Source: Clavibacter nebraskensis NCPPB 2581 (GTDB lineage Bacteria > Actinomycetota > Actinomycetes > Actinomycetales > Microbacteriaceae). Taken from it: 64,000 bases of DNA. The stretch lies in the NCBI RefSeq assembly GCF_000355695.1, contig NC_020891.1, positions 2,170,001 to 2,234,000 on the forward strand, written 5' to 3'. Positions 18,683 through 27,518 of the stretch are shown here, in pieces. The notes beneath the pieces are model-generated. The model worked only from the letters and a program-made list of their open reading frames with translations. It was not told the DNA's origin and made no database searches. Every line of letters begins with the position of its first letter. Positions within the stretch are counted from its first letter, which is position 1. The translations under genes and the position numbers were made by a program.

Positions 18683-20152
18683 ATGCAGCACCACGACCTC
18701 AGCGTCATCCCCGACTTCCTCGCCGCGTGGATGCGCGAGCAGCGCTGGTTCGCCTCCAAGGGCACCGAGCCGCGCCTCGAGCGCATCGGCGGCTGGAGCT
18801 TCAGCGACGAGGGCTGGTTCGCCCGCATCGAGACGCACCTGATCATCGACCACGGCAGCGCCAAGCCCGTCCTGTATCAGGTGCCGCTCACCTACCGGGA
18901 GGCGCCCCTGGAGGAGCTGAAGCCCTTCCACATCGGCACCACCGTCGAGGACGACGGCGTCGAGCTGCACGTCTACGACGGCCCCCACGACCCCGCGTAC
19001 GCGTGGGCGCTCATCCGCACGATCCTCGACGACCGCGACGCCGACGTCGACGAGACGTCGCTCGGGGCGAGCGCGCGCGGGCAGCGCCAGCCGGGCGTGG
19101 AGATCGCGACCGTCGTCGGATCCCACGTGCTCTCGGGCGAGCAGTCGAACACGTCGATCATCTACGACATGGTCTCGGCCGACGGCCAGGCCGTGAACCC
19201 GATGATCGTCAAGGTCTTCCGCGCGCTCCACCACGGCGAGAACCCGGACGTCGTGCTCCAGTCGGCCATCGCGGGCGCCGGATCCCGGCTCGTGCCGCAG
19301 ACCATGGGCAGCGTGCTCGCCGAGTGGAGCGACTCCGGCCGCGAGGAGGGTCGAGCCATAGGGCACGTCGCCTTCGCGCAGGAGTTCCTGCCCGGCGTGA
19401 CCGACGCCTGGCGCGTCGCGCTCCGCGCCGCCGAGGCCGACGCCGACTTCCAGGCCGAGGCCCGGGCGCTCGGCGAGGCGACCGCCGACGTCCACGCGAC
19501 GCTCGCCGCCGCGCTCCCCACCGTCGAGGCCACTCCCGACGTCATCGAGGGGATCATGGTCAGCTTCCGCCGCCGCCACGCGACGGCCGAGCGCGAGGTC
19601 CCCGAGATCGCCGCCTTCCACGACGCCATCGCAAGCGTGTACGACGCCGCCGAGAAGGGCGAGTGGCCGAAGCTGCAGCGCATCCACGGCGACTACCACC
19701 TCGGCCAGGTGCTCTCGGTGCCGAACCGCGGCTGGGTGCTCCTCGACTTCGAGGGCGAGCCGCTGCGGCCGATGCACGAGCGCTCGCTGCCCGACGTCAC
19801 GCTCCGCGACGTCGCCGGCATGCTCCGCTCGTTCGACTACGTGGCCGGCTCCTACGCGCTCGCGCACCCCGGCAAGACGGCCGCCACGTGGGCGTCCGCC
19901 GCCCGCCGCGCGTTCGTCGACGGCTACATCGCCCGCTCGGGCACCGACCTCCGCGCGAACCGCGCGCTGCTCGACGCGTTCGAGATCGACAAGGCGGTGT
20001 ACGAGGCGATCTACGAGGTGCGCAACCGGCCCGGCTGGCTGTCGATCCCGCTGCAGGCGGTCGCGCGCCTCGCCACCCGCTCGAGCACGCTCGGCGCGGC
20101 GACCACGCCGGGCGCGACCGGGCCGCGCGAGGCCGGGCCGATCACCTCCTGA
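18683..20152 (+). CDS. Maltokinase-like protein (Mak/Pep2 family)
   Basis: 489 residues. An N-terminal cap (residues 1-120, beginning FLAAWMREQRWFASKG) and a C-terminal aminoglycoside-phosphotransferase-like kinase domain with catalytic RIHGDYHLGQ (His335, Asp337) and the metal-binding LLDFEGEP. This architecture is that of maltokinase, which makes maltose-1-phosphate for GlgE alpha-glucan synthesis; the related glucosamine kinases have the same fold. The usual partners treS and glgE are not adjacent, unlike in many actinobacteria, so the pathway would have to be completed elsewhere. Translationally close to the mycoredoxin gene. Confidence 0.85.
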   Translation: MQHHDLSVIPDFLAAWMREQRWFASKGTEPRLERIGGWSFSDEGWFARIETHLIIDHGSAKPVLYQVPLTYREAPLEELKPFHIGTTVEDDGVELHVYDGPHDPAYAWALIRTILDDRDADVDETSLGASARGQRQPGVEIATVVGSHVLSGEQSNTSIIYDMVSADGQAVNPMIVKVFRALHHGENPDVVLQSAIAGAGSRLVPQTMGSVLAEWSDSGREEGRAIGHVAFAQEFLPGVTDAWRVALRAAEADADFQAEARALGEATADVHATLAAALPTVEATPDVIEGIMVSFRRRHATAEREVPEIAAFHDAIASVYDAAEKGEWPKLQRIHGDYHLGQVLSVPNRGWVLLDFEGEPLRPMHERSLPDVTLRDVAGMLRSFDYVAGSYALAHPGKTAATWASAARRAFVDGYIARSGTDLRANRALLDAFEIDKAVYEAIYEVRNRPGWLSIPLQAVARLATRSSTLGAATTPGATGPREAGPITS

Positions 20153-20294
20153 TCGCGCGCTCGCACCCGCTGCCGGGAACAGCTCGACCGACCTGTGCTC
20201 TTCTGGCGCGCGAACACTGAATCGCCTCTATCTTCCCCGAGTGGCGACCACGCCGCAGGGAGCGGCATCCCGTGGTCGCCGAGAAGAGGCAGTC

Positions 20295-20666
20295 ATGAGG
20301 ATGAAGAGCACCATCTTGAGCATCAGTGCCGTCGGTCTGTTGACCCTGGGCTTGTCGACCCCCGCACGAGCTGAGGTCCTCGACCAATGGGGAGAGCAGC
20401 CGACCACCTATTGCTCGTCCTCGGTGGGGTGCTATATGGATCACGGGCGCGCCGTGCACACCACCTACGGCCCCCGACTGACGTTGCACGAGCAAGCCCT
20501 CCAGCGTCGCTGCTACCTGCGGCTCGCGGGAACCGGATTCGCCGGTGCAGGCGGCGTGATGACGGGGAACTGGCTCGCTGTCCTCGGGGCGGCGTTCAAC
20601 GGAGGAGAAGCACTCGAGGGGGTGTGCAGTGATTTCTGGAATGCGACGTCGAGATTCAGGCACTGA
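20295..20666 (+). CDS. Small secreted Cys-containing protein of unknown function
   Basis: 123 residues. Signal peptide: MRMKSTILSISAVGLLTLGL then cleavage after TPARA. The mature part (about 97 residues) has four cysteines (YCSSSVGC, RRC, GVC), compatible with two disulphides, and a Gly-rich hydrophobic stretch (GTGFAGAGGVMTG to GAAFNGGEAL) like those of membrane-active peptides. Codon use is unlike the neighbours, with TTG, ATA, CGT and GCA codons and visibly lower G+C. AGAAGAGG precedes the ATG. The next gene, 13 bases on, encodes a tiny membrane protein. A bacteriocin-like toxin or host-directed effector is possible; no family is recognised. Confidence 0.7.
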   Translation: MRMKSTILSISAVGLLTLGLSTPARAEVLDQWGEQPTTYCSSSVGCYMDHGRAVHTTYGPRLTLHEQALQRRCYLRLAGTGFAGAGGVMTGNWLAVLGAAFNGGEALEGVCSDFWNATSRFRH

Positions 20667-20679
20667 GGGGAAGGGGCAG

Positions 20680-20853
20680 ATGTTCGGACAGATCCTCCTC
20701 GCCCTCGTGGGCATCGGATTGATATTCTTGTCGATCCCGTACGGGGCGACTGACGCGGCGGGCAGCTGGTGGGGTGTCCTCGGTGGCGCGCTCATCGTCG
20801 TGGGTGCCGTGGTCGCCGCAGTCCGACGGCGACGCCCACGACCGGAGGACTGA
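20680..20853 (+). CDS. Two-helix small membrane protein (57 aa)
   Basis: 57 residues: helix 1 FGQILLALVGIGLIFLSIPYG, short turn ATDAAGSW, helix 2 WGVLGGALIVVGAVVAAV, and a basic tail RRRRPRP that would sit in the cytoplasm. The ATG follows GGGGAAGGGG. Start further upstream at a GTG is possible but would lack a ribosome site. It trails the secreted protein by 13 bases, the arrangement seen for toxin/immunity or effector/helper pairs; that role is inferred. A hairpin follows. Confidence 0.65.
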   Translation: MFGQILLALVGIGLIFLSIPYGATDAAGSWWGVLGGALIVVGAVVAAVRRRRPRPED

Positions 20854-20898
20854 CACGCGGAGGAGCCTCGGACGGCAGCAGGGCACCGGACAGGGGCC

Positions 20899-20932
20899 AT
20901 GCGCACCTTCGGACCGGATCGAAGGTGCGCAT
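20899..20932. terminator. Hairpin closing the secreted/membrane pair
   Basis: Perfect 12-bp inverted repeat (ATGCGCACCTTC) with a 10-base loop, just ahead of the oligopeptidase promoter. An operator is an alternative reading. Confidence 0.55.
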
Positions 20933-20943
20933 GCCCCCGTCGG

Positions 20944-20949
20944 TAGGCT
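20944..20949 (+). promoter_or_regulatory. -10 box (TAGGCT), 6 nt before ATG
   Basis: TAGGCT ends six bases before the ATG at 20956, with spacer GGCGGG. Confidence 0.5.
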
Positions 20950-20955
20950 GGCGGG

Positions 20956-23121
20956 ATGACCGACCCCGCCGTCCCGGCCGTCTCCTCCCCCGCATCCGAC
21001 TCCGCTTCCACCCCTCCCGTCGCGGAGCAGCGCCCGATCGAGCGCACGTTCCACGGCGACACGTTCGTGGACCGCTACGAGTGGCTGCGCGACAAGGACG
21101 ACGCCCGTGTCATCGCGCACCTCGAGGCCGAGAACGCGTACACGGAAGGCGCGACCGCGCATCTGGAGCCGCTGCGCGAGCGGATCTTCACGGAGATCAA
21201 GGACCGCACGCAGGAGACCGACCTCTCCGTCCCCGTCCGCGAGGGCGACTGGTGGTACTACGCCCGCACGGTCGAGGGGTCGCAGTACGCGATCCGCTGC
21301 CGCCGTCCCGTCGCCGGCCCCGACGACTGGACCCCGCCCGCCATCGAGCCCGCGGCCGACGGCACCGCGATCCCCGGCGAGCAGGTGCTCCTCGACTCCA
21401 ACGCCGAGGCGGAGGGCCACGAGTTCTTCTCGCTCGGCGCGTTCGAGGTCAGCCCCGACGGATCGCTCCTCGCCTACTCCACCGACACCGAGGGCGACGA
21501 GCGCTTCACGCTCAAGATCCGCGACCTCGCCACGGGCGAGGACCTCGCCGACGAGATCCCCGGCACGAGCCACGGCGCCACCTTCTCGGCGCACGGCGAC
21601 CACCTCTTCTACGTCACGGTCGACGACGCCTGGCGCCCCGACACCGTGTGGCGCCACCGCGTCGGCACTCCCGCGTCGCAGGACGTGAAAGTCTTCACCG
21701 AGCCCGACGAGAGCTACTTCGTCGGCTTCGGCATGACCCGCAGCCGCCAGTACCTCGTCATCGAGGTGGGCTCGAAGATCACGACCGAGGTGCTGCTGCT
21801 CGACGCCGGCGACCCCACGGGTTCGTTCCGCTCGGTGTGGCCGCGCCGCCACGGCGTCGAGTACGACGTCGACCACGCGGTCATCGACGGGAGCGACCGG
21901 CTCCTCATCCTGCACAACGACGGCGCCACGAACTTCGAGCTCATCGACGTGCCGGCCGACGACCCGACCTCCACCACCGACCGCCAGGTCGTCATCCCCC
22001 ACGACGACGAGGTGCGCCTCGAGGACGCCAGCGCGTTCGCCGACCACCTCGTGATCTCCTACCGCCGCGAGGGCCTCACCCGCGTCGGCGTGATCCCCTT
22101 CGACAGGATCCTCGACGGCGAGCAGCTGCACGAGATCGCGTTCGACGAGCCGATCTACACGGTCGGCACCGCGGGCAACCCCGAGTTCGCGCAGCCCACC
22201 GTGCGCCTCGGCTACACGAGCCTCGCGACCCCGGCCACCACCTTCGACTACGTGCTCGCGACCCGCGAGCTCCGCCTCCTCAAGCAGCAGCCCGTGCGCG
22301 GCGGCTACGACCCGGACGACTACGTGCAGACCCGCGAGTGGGCGACCGCGGAGGACGGCACGGAGATCCCCCTGTCGGTGGTCTACAAGCGCGGCCTCGT
22401 GCACCCGGGCACCCCTGCGCCGCTCCTGCTCTACGGCTACGGCTCGTACGAGGCGAGCATCGACCCGTCGTTCTCCATCGCGCGGCTGTCGCTGCTCGAC
22501 CGGGGCATGGCGTTCGTCATCGCGCACGTGCGCGGCGGCGGCGAGATGGGCCGGCGCTGGTACGACGAGGGCAAGACGCTCACCAAGAAGAACACGTTCA
22601 CCGACTTCGTCGCGGCCGCCGACCACCTCATCGCGCGCGGGTGGACGAGCCCGGACAAGCTCGTGGCCGAGGGCCGCAGCGCGGGCGGGCTCCTGATGGG
22701 CGCGGTCGCGAACATCGCGCCCGACCGGTTCGCCGGGATCCTCGCGGGCGTGCCGTTCGTGGACGCGCTCACGAGCATCCTCGACCCGTCGCTGCCGCTC
22801 ACCGTGATCGAGTGGGACGAGTGGGGTGACCCGCTGCACGACCCCGAGGTCTACGCGTACATGAAGTCGTACACGCCGTACGAGAACGTGCGCGAGGGCG
22901 TGGAGTACCCGCGGATCCTCGCGGTCACGAGCCTCAACGACACGCGGGTGCTCTACGTCGAGCCCGCCAAGTGGACGGCCCGCCTCCGCGAGGTCGGCGC
23001 GCCCGTGCTGCTGCGCACCGAGATGCAGGCCGGCCACGGCGGCAAGTCGGGCCGCTACGACGCGTGGCGCGAGCGCGCGTCGGACTACGCGTGGGTGCTC
23101 GACGTGGCGGGGCTCGCCTAG
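20956..23121 (+). CDS. ptrB: Oligopeptidase B (S9A serine peptidase)
   Basis: 721 residues: a seven-bladed beta-propeller (about 60-430) that limits substrate size, then the alpha/beta-hydrolase domain. The catalytic triad is recognisable: Ser575 in GRSAGGLLMGAV, Asp in TSLNDTRVLY, and His in AGHGGKSGRYD. HVRGGGEMGRRWYDEGK is the S9A hallmark. Family enzymes cleave short peptides after Lys/Arg in the cytosol. Start chosen at the ATG six bases behind a TAGGCT box. Monocistronic, followed by the thiamine riboswitch promoter. Confidence 0.95.
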   Translation: MTDPAVPAVSSPASDSASTPPVAEQRPIERTFHGDTFVDRYEWLRDKDDARVIAHLEAENAYTEGATAHLEPLRERIFTEIKDRTQETDLSVPVREGDWWYYARTVEGSQYAIRCRRPVAGPDDWTPPAIEPAADGTAIPGEQVLLDSNAEAEGHEFFSLGAFEVSPDGSLLAYSTDTEGDERFTLKIRDLATGEDLADEIPGTSHGATFSAHGDHLFYVTVDDAWRPDTVWRHRVGTPASQDVKVFTEPDESYFVGFGMTRSRQYLVIEVGSKITTEVLLLDAGDPTGSFRSVWPRRHGVEYDVDHAVIDGSDRLLILHNDGATNFELIDVPADDPTSTTDRQVVIPHDDEVRLEDASAFADHLVISYRREGLTRVGVIPFDRILDGEQLHEIAFDEPIYTVGTAGNPEFAQPTVRLGYTSLATPATTFDYVLATRELRLLKQQPVRGGYDPDDYVQTREWATAEDGTEIPLSVVYKRGLVHPGTPAPLLLYGYGSYEASIDPSFSIARLSLLDRGMAFVIAHVRGGGEMGRRWYDEGKTLTKKNTFTDFVAAADHLIARGWTSPDKLVAEGRSAGGLLMGAVANIAPDRFAGILAGVPFVDALTSILDPSLPLTVIEWDEWGDPLHDPEVYAYMKSYTPYENVREGVEYPRILAVTSLNDTRVLYVEPAKWTARLREVGAPVLLRTEMQAGHGGKSGRYDAWRERASDYAWVLDVAGLA

Positions 23122-23176
23122 CGCGCCGCCGCCCCTCCGCCGCCGGTCGTCCTGGCGGGTGCGACGCGTCTCCCCC

Positions 23177-23182
23177 TAGGGT
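23177..23182 (+). promoter_or_regulatory. -10 box (TAGGGT) of the thiamine operon
   Basis: TAGGGT places transcription start near 23189, exactly at the beginning of the TPP aptamer. Confidence 0.55.
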
Positions 23183-23190
23183 GGATCCCT

Positions 23191-23263
23191 GACACGGGGT
23201 GCCCACGAGGGCTGAGATGAGACCCGTCGCACCTGATCCGGTTCGCACCGGCGGAGGGATGTC
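23191..23263 (+). promoter_or_regulatory. TPP riboswitch (THI element)
   Basis: The conserved THI-box pieces are all present in order: GGGGTGCCC, GGCTGAGATGAGACCCGT, ACCTGATCCGGTTCGCACCGG and CGGAGGGATG. The GGAGGG near 23253-23258 is both a conserved aptamer segment and the ribosome binding site of thiM, whose ATG is at 23267. Binding of thiamine pyrophosphate should therefore block translation directly, without a separate expression platform. No terminator stem is seen. Confidence 0.95.
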
Positions 23264-23266
23264 ATC

Positions 23267-24091
23267 ATGAGCGCTGCGCGCCCATCCACCCAGGTCACCT
23301 GGACAAGGACCGCCTCCGCGGATCTCCTCCACCGGCTGCGGGAGCGCCAGCCGCTCGTGCAGTGCATCACGAACGCGGTGGTCACCGGCTTCACCGCGAA
23401 CGTCCTCCTCGCGCTGGGCGCCGCGCCCGCGATGACGGACATACCGACCGAGGCGGGGCCGTTCGCGCGGATCGCGTCGAGCCTGCTCGTCAACCTCGGC
23501 ACGCCGCACGTGGAGCAGCGGGAGGCGGCGGTCGAGGCCGCTCACGCGGCGCGCGAGGCGGGCACGCCGTGGGTGCTGGATCCCGTCGCGGTCGGGGCCC
23601 TGCCGGTGCGGACGCGGCTCGCGCACGAGCTCGTGGCGCTGTCGCCGACGATCGTGCGCGGCAACGCGTCGGAGGTCATCGCGCTCGCGACCGGCGGCGC
23701 GGGCGGCCGCGGGGTCGACGCCACCGACGAGGTGGAGGCGGCGCTCGACGCCGCGGCGCTGCTGGCGCGCACCTACGGCACGGTCGTCGCGGTCTCGGGC
23801 CCGGTCGACCACATCACGGACGGGACGCGGATCGTGCGCGTGCACACGGGCGACGCGTGGCTCACGAAGGTGACGGGCGGGGGCTGCGCGCTCGGCGCGG
23901 TGATGGCGGCGTTCGCGTCGACGGATCCGGATCCGCTACGGGCCGCCGTCGCCGCGACGAGCGTCTACACGATCGCGGCCGAGGTCGCCGCCGAGGGCGC
24001 GCGCGGGCCGGGATCCTTCGCGGTCGCGCTGCTCGACGCGCTCGACGCCGTCACCCCCGAGCTCGTCGCCCAGCGCGAGCGCCTCTCGTGA
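23267..24091 (+). CDS. thiM: Hydroxyethylthiazole kinase
   Basis: 274 residues. ThiM phosphorylates 4-methyl-5-(2-hydroxyethyl)thiazole in thiamine salvage. Seen: [28 protein letters not shown] near the N terminus, [19 protein letters not shown], and the anion-hole motif [12 protein letters not shown] with the catalytic cysteine. First gene behind the TPP riboswitch; its stop overlaps the GTG of the next gene (GTGA). Confidence 0.96.
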   Translation: MSAARPSTQVTWTRTASADLLHRLRERQPLVQCITNAVVTGFTANVLLALGAAPAMTDIPTEAGPFARIASSLLVNLGTPHVEQREAAVEAAHAAREAGTPWVLDPVAVGALPVRTRLAHELVALSPTIVRGNASEVIALATGGAGGRGVDATDEVEAALDAAALLARTYGTVVAVSGPVDHITDGTRIVRVHTGDAWLTKVTGGGCALGAVMAAFASTDPDPLRAAVAATSVYTIAAEVAAEGARGPGSFAVALLDALDAVTPELVAQRERLS

Positions 24092-26343
24092 GCGCGCTCG
24101 ACCTCTCCGTCTACCTCGTCACCGACCCGGCCCTGTGCGGCGAGCGCGGCGTGCCCGCGGTCGTCGCGGCGGCGGTGGCGGGCGGGGCGACGGCGGTGCA
24201 GATCCGCGACAAGCACGCCAGCGCGGCCGAGCTGCTGGCGACGGTGGTCGCGGCGGCGGACGCGATCGAGGCCCACGCGGCAGCGCATCCGTCCGCGCCC
24301 CGGCCGCTGTTGCTCGTCGACGACCGCGTCGACGTCGTCCTCGCGGCCCTCGCCCGCGGCGTGCACGTGGACGGCGTGCACGTCGGCCAGTCCGACGTGC
24401 CCGCCGACCTCGTGCGGCGGATGCTCGACGCGGCCAGCCCCGACCGCCGCCTCGTCGTGGGCCTCACCGCGAACACCCCGGCGCACGTGGAGGCGGTGCG
24501 CGCGCTCCCCGCCGGCACGGTCGACTACCTCGGCGTCGGCGTGATCCGCCCCACGACCACCAAGCCCGGCCACCCGACGCCGCTCGGGCACGGCGGGTTC
24601 GGGATCATCGCGGGGCTCTCCCCCGTCCCGTGCATCGCGATCGGCGGGGTGGACGTGCGCGACGTGGACGCGATCGCGGCGGCAGGCGGCGCGGGCACGG
24701 CCGTCGTGTCGGCCGTGTGCGCGGCGGAGGATCCGGAGGCCGCGGCGCGCGAGCTCGCGGAGGCATGGGGGCGGGTGCGCGCAGCGGCCGGCGATGCGAC
24801 GGCTCCCGCGGCCGACGTCGTGACGGCAGCCGAGGACGCCGCGTCCGCTCCCGCGCTCCGCCCGGTCCCCCGCGTGCTCAGCATCGCGGGCACGGATCCC
24901 ACGGGCGGCGCCGGCATCCAGGCCGACCTCAAGTCCATCGCGGCGAACGGCGGCTACGGCATGGCGGTCGTCACGGCGCTCGTCGCGCAGAACACGCGGG
25001 GCGTGCGCGAGATCCACGTGCCGCCCGTCGCGTTCCTGCGCGCGCAGCTCGACGCGGTCTCCGACGACGTCGTCATCGACGCCGTGAAGATCGGCATGCT
25101 CGGATCCGCCGCCGTGGTCGACGAGGTGGCCGACTGGCTGCGCGCGGTGCGGCCCCCGGTCGTGGTGCTGGATCCGGTCATGGTCGCCCAGTCCGGCGAC
25201 GCGCTCCTCGACGCCGACGCGACCGAGGCGCTCCGCCGCCTGCTGCCGCTCGCCGACGTCGTCACCCCGAACCTGCCCGAGCTCGCCGCGCTCCTCGGCG
25301 AGCGCGAGGCCGACGGGTGGGAGGCCGCGCTCGCGCAGGGCCGGGCCCTCGCCGCGCGGCACGGCGTCCGCGTCATCGTCAAGGGCGGCCACCTCCGCGT
25401 CGACGACTGCCCGGACGCGCTCGTGACCCCGGCCGCGGCCGGTGCGGATCCGACGACCCATGTGGTCGACGGCCCGCGCATCGCGACGACCAGCACGCAC
25501 GGCACCGGCTGCTCTCTCTCGAGCGCGCTCGCGACCCTGCACCCGCGCCGCGGCGACTGGCTCGCCGCGCTGACGGAGGCGAAGGCGTGGCTCACCGGAT
25601 CCCTCGCGCACGCCGAGGACCTCGAGGTGGGCTCGGGCGCCGGCCCGCTCGACCACCTGCGCGCGCTGTGGGACGCGGCCGGCACGCACGCCGGGCCGAT
25701 CTCCGTGGAGATGTGGGCGGGATCCGCCGACCTCCGCCGCGAGATCGACGACCTCCCCTTCGTCCGCCGCCTCGGAGACGGCACCCTGCCCGAGGCGTGG
25801 TTCTCGCACTACCTCGCGCAGGACGCGATCTACCTGCGGGCGTACTCGCGCGTGCTGGCGCGCGCGAGCCAGCTCGCGCCGACGCCGGACGCGCAGGTCG
25901 TCTGGGCGCGCGGCGCCGCCGACGCGATCGCCGCCGAGTCGGCGCTGCACGAGGAGTGGCTGTCCCGGCACCCCGCGCCCGCGATCGCCGGGCCGGTGAC
26001 GCGCGCCTACGTCGACCACCTGCTCGCGCACGCCGCGACGAGCGACTACGCCGTGCTCGTCGCGGCGCTGCTGCCGTGCTTCACGATCTACGCGGACGTG
26101 GGCACGCGCCTCCGCGCGGCGGGATCCGCAGCGGCGGCCACGGGAGACGCGCACCCGTACGCGGCGTGGCTGGCGACGTACGCGGATCCGGCGTTCGCGG
26201 CCGCCACCCGGCGCGCGTGCGCGCTGGTGGACGAGGCGGCGGTGATCGCGGGTCCGAGCCGGCGGGCCGCGATGCTCGAGGCGTCGCGCCTGTCCTCCGC
26301 GTACGAGCGCGACTTCTTCCGCGCCCCGGAGGCGATCGGCTGA
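24088..26343 (+). CDS. thiED: Trifunctional ThiE-ThiD-TenA fusion (thiamine synthesis and salvage)
   Basis: 751 residues with three complete domains. ThiE, thiamine-phosphate synthase (about 1-235): [29 protein letters not shown]. ThiD, HMP/HMP-phosphate kinase (about 265-520): [48 protein letters not shown]. TenA, aminopyrimidine hydrolase (about 535-750): [22 protein letters not shown] and the catalytic-cysteine motif [12 protein letters not shown]. Linkers are Ala-rich. The GTG start overlaps the thiM stop. With ThiM it covers salvage of thiazole and pyrimidine moieties and their joining to thiamine phosphate. De novo genes (thiC, thiG) are not nearby. Confidence 0.95.
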   Translation: MSALDLSVYLVTDPALCGERGVPAVVAAAVAGGATAVQIRDKHASAAELLATVVAAADAIEAHAAAHPSAPRPLLLVDDRVDVVLAALARGVHVDGVHVGQSDVPADLVRRMLDAASPDRRLVVGLTANTPAHVEAVRALPAGTVDYLGVGVIRPTTTKPGHPTPLGHGGFGIIAGLSPVPCIAIGGVDVRDVDAIAAAGGAGTAVVSAVCAAEDPEAAARELAEAWGRVRAAAGDATAPAADVVTAAEDAASAPALRPVPRVLSIAGTDPTGGAGIQADLKSIAANGGYGMAVVTALVAQNTRGVREIHVPPVAFLRAQLDAVSDDVVIDAVKIGMLGSAAVVDEVADWLRAVRPPVVVLDPVMVAQSGDALLDADATEALRRLLPLADVVTPNLPELAALLGEREADGWEAALAQGRALAARHGVRVIVKGGHLRVDDCPDALVTPAAAGADPTTHVVDGPRIATTSTHGTGCSLSSALATLHPRRGDWLAALTEAKAWLTGSLAHAEDLEVGSGAGPLDHLRALWDAAGTHAGPISVEMWAGSADLRREIDDLPFVRRLGDGTLPEAWFSHYLAQDAIYLRAYSRVLARASQLAPTPDAQVVWARGAADAIAAESALHEEWLSRHPAPAIAGPVTRAYVDHLLAHAATSDYAVLVAALLPCFTIYADVGTRLRAAGSAAAATGDAHPYAAWLATYADPAFAAATRRACALVDEAAVIAGPSRRAAMLEASRLSSAYERDFFRAPEAIG

Positions 26344-26361
26344 GCCGGGGGCGGTCCCCGA

Positions 26362-26389
26362 GATGCGTCCGCCGCGAGCGGCGCGCATC
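26362..26389. terminator. Possible terminator after thiamine operon
   Basis: Bulged hairpin, GATGCG/CGCATC outer stem and CGCCG/CGGCG inner stem with a CGAG loop, 19 bases after the stop. Confidence 0.4.
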
Positions 26390-26515
26390 CTGGGGACGCC
26401 CCGGCCCCTCCCGGCCGCCGCCGCGGGAGGATGCCCGTGCCCCGACGCGACCACCGCGCCGGGGTTCCCCGTTCCACGACCCGGGCACCCGCGTGCCCGA
26501 CAGAGAGGACACCGC

Positions 26516-27406
26516 ATGCGCGTCCAGGCCGAGACCCCCGCCGTCACGATGCCCGACCACCAGTTCACGGGCGAGGTCCGCCTCCGCTGGCTCTCCACCC
26601 CGCAGACCCCCGAGCAGCGCGCGGTCGTCGCGGCCGTCACCTTCGCGGCCGGCGCCCGCACCGTGTGGCACTCCCACGTGCTCGGGCAGACGCTGCACGT
26701 GACCTCCGGCATCGCCCGCGTGGGCACGCGCGGCGGCGAGGTGGTCGAGGTCGGGCCCGGCGGATCCGTCTACATCGAGGCCGGGGAGGAACACTGGCAC
26801 GGCGCCACGGCCCACGCGCCGATGGAGCACATCGCGGTGCTGGAGGACGGCGACGACCCGGTCGACGCGACCACGTGGGGCCTGCACGTGACCGACGAGG
26901 AGTTCCTGCGGCCGGCCGCCCCCGCATGCGTCGCGGCACCGACCGCCACCCCGGCGGCCGCGCTGCCGGTGCCGCTCGGCGCGCCCGTGCTCGTCCACGC
27001 GCTCCGCTACACGGCCATGTTCGGCGAGAAGCCGTTCGACGAGGCGCTGCTGGTGTACCTCGACAACGGCTCCTACAAGATCCTCTCGCCCGGCGAGGAG
27101 CACTACGGCAGCTACGTGTCGACCGCGGGCACGGGCGTCGCGCCGCGCCACGTCGCGTTCCTGTCGTGGCCGTCGGACGACTGGCACCGCAACGTCGCCA
27201 GCCACACGCTCACCTTCGCGGAGGACACGGGCGCCTTCATCCAGTCGCTCGTGCTCCCGGGCGACGCGGTGCCGCGCGCGCAGCACGGCTTCGCCGAGGT
27301 CGTGGCGGATCCGGAGCGCGTCGACATGACGGCGTCATGGGACGCGCTGCGGGTCACGCACGCGGCGTCCTTCGAGCGCCTGGCGGAGCGGGTCCGACAG
27401 CTCTGA
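26516..27406 (+). CDS. Cupin-domain protein
   Basis: 296 residues. The N-terminal half (about 1-130) is a single cupin of the small hydroxynitrile-lyase/carboxymuconolactone-associated type: motif 1 TVWHSHVLGQTLHVTSG with two His ligands, motif 2 EAGEEHWHGATAHAPMEHIAV with further His. The second half (from about 150) is a separate domain with many aromatic and His residues (RYTAMFGEKPFDEALLVYLDNGSYKIL) that I do not recognise. Metal binding by the cupin is likely; reaction unknown. CAGAGAGGAC precedes the ATG. A terminator follows. Confidence 0.8.
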   Translation: MRVQAETPAVTMPDHQFTGEVRLRWLSTPQTPEQRAVVAAVTFAAGARTVWHSHVLGQTLHVTSGIARVGTRGGEVVEVGPGGSVYIEAGEEHWHGATAHAPMEHIAVLEDGDDPVDATTWGLHVTDEEFLRPAAPACVAAPTATPAAALPVPLGAPVLVHALRYTAMFGEKPFDEALLVYLDNGSYKILSPGEEHYGSYVSTAGTGVAPRHVAFLSWPSDDWHRNVASHTLTFAEDTGAFIQSLVLPGDAVPRAQHGFAEVVADPERVDMTASWDALRVTHAASFERLAERVRQL

Positions 27407-27411
27407 CGTCG

Positions 27412-27435
27412 CGGGGCGGGCGGCGGCCCGCCCCG
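27412..27435. terminator. Terminator hairpin after cupin gene
   Basis: Perfect 10-bp G+C stem with GGCG loop, five bases after the stop. Confidence 0.65.
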
Positions 27436-27439
27436 GCGC

Positions 27440-27445
27440 TACGCT
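27440..27445 (+). promoter_or_regulatory. -10 box (TACGCT) of the MFS gene
   Basis: TACGCT predicts transcription start near 27452, four bases before a perfect 10-bp hairpin (27456-27486) that would form the 5' end of the leader. Confidence 0.4.
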
Positions 27446-27518
27446 CGTCCCACCGCGCGCGCCTCCCCCTCCCCGTGAGGCGCGCGACCGCCCGAGCGCC
27501 CTCCCGGAGGCCAGGACC

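Noticed and set aside
20899-20932. Inverted repeat as an operator
   Set aside because: Position just after a gene pair and the stem strength favour a terminator; operator kept only as an alternative.
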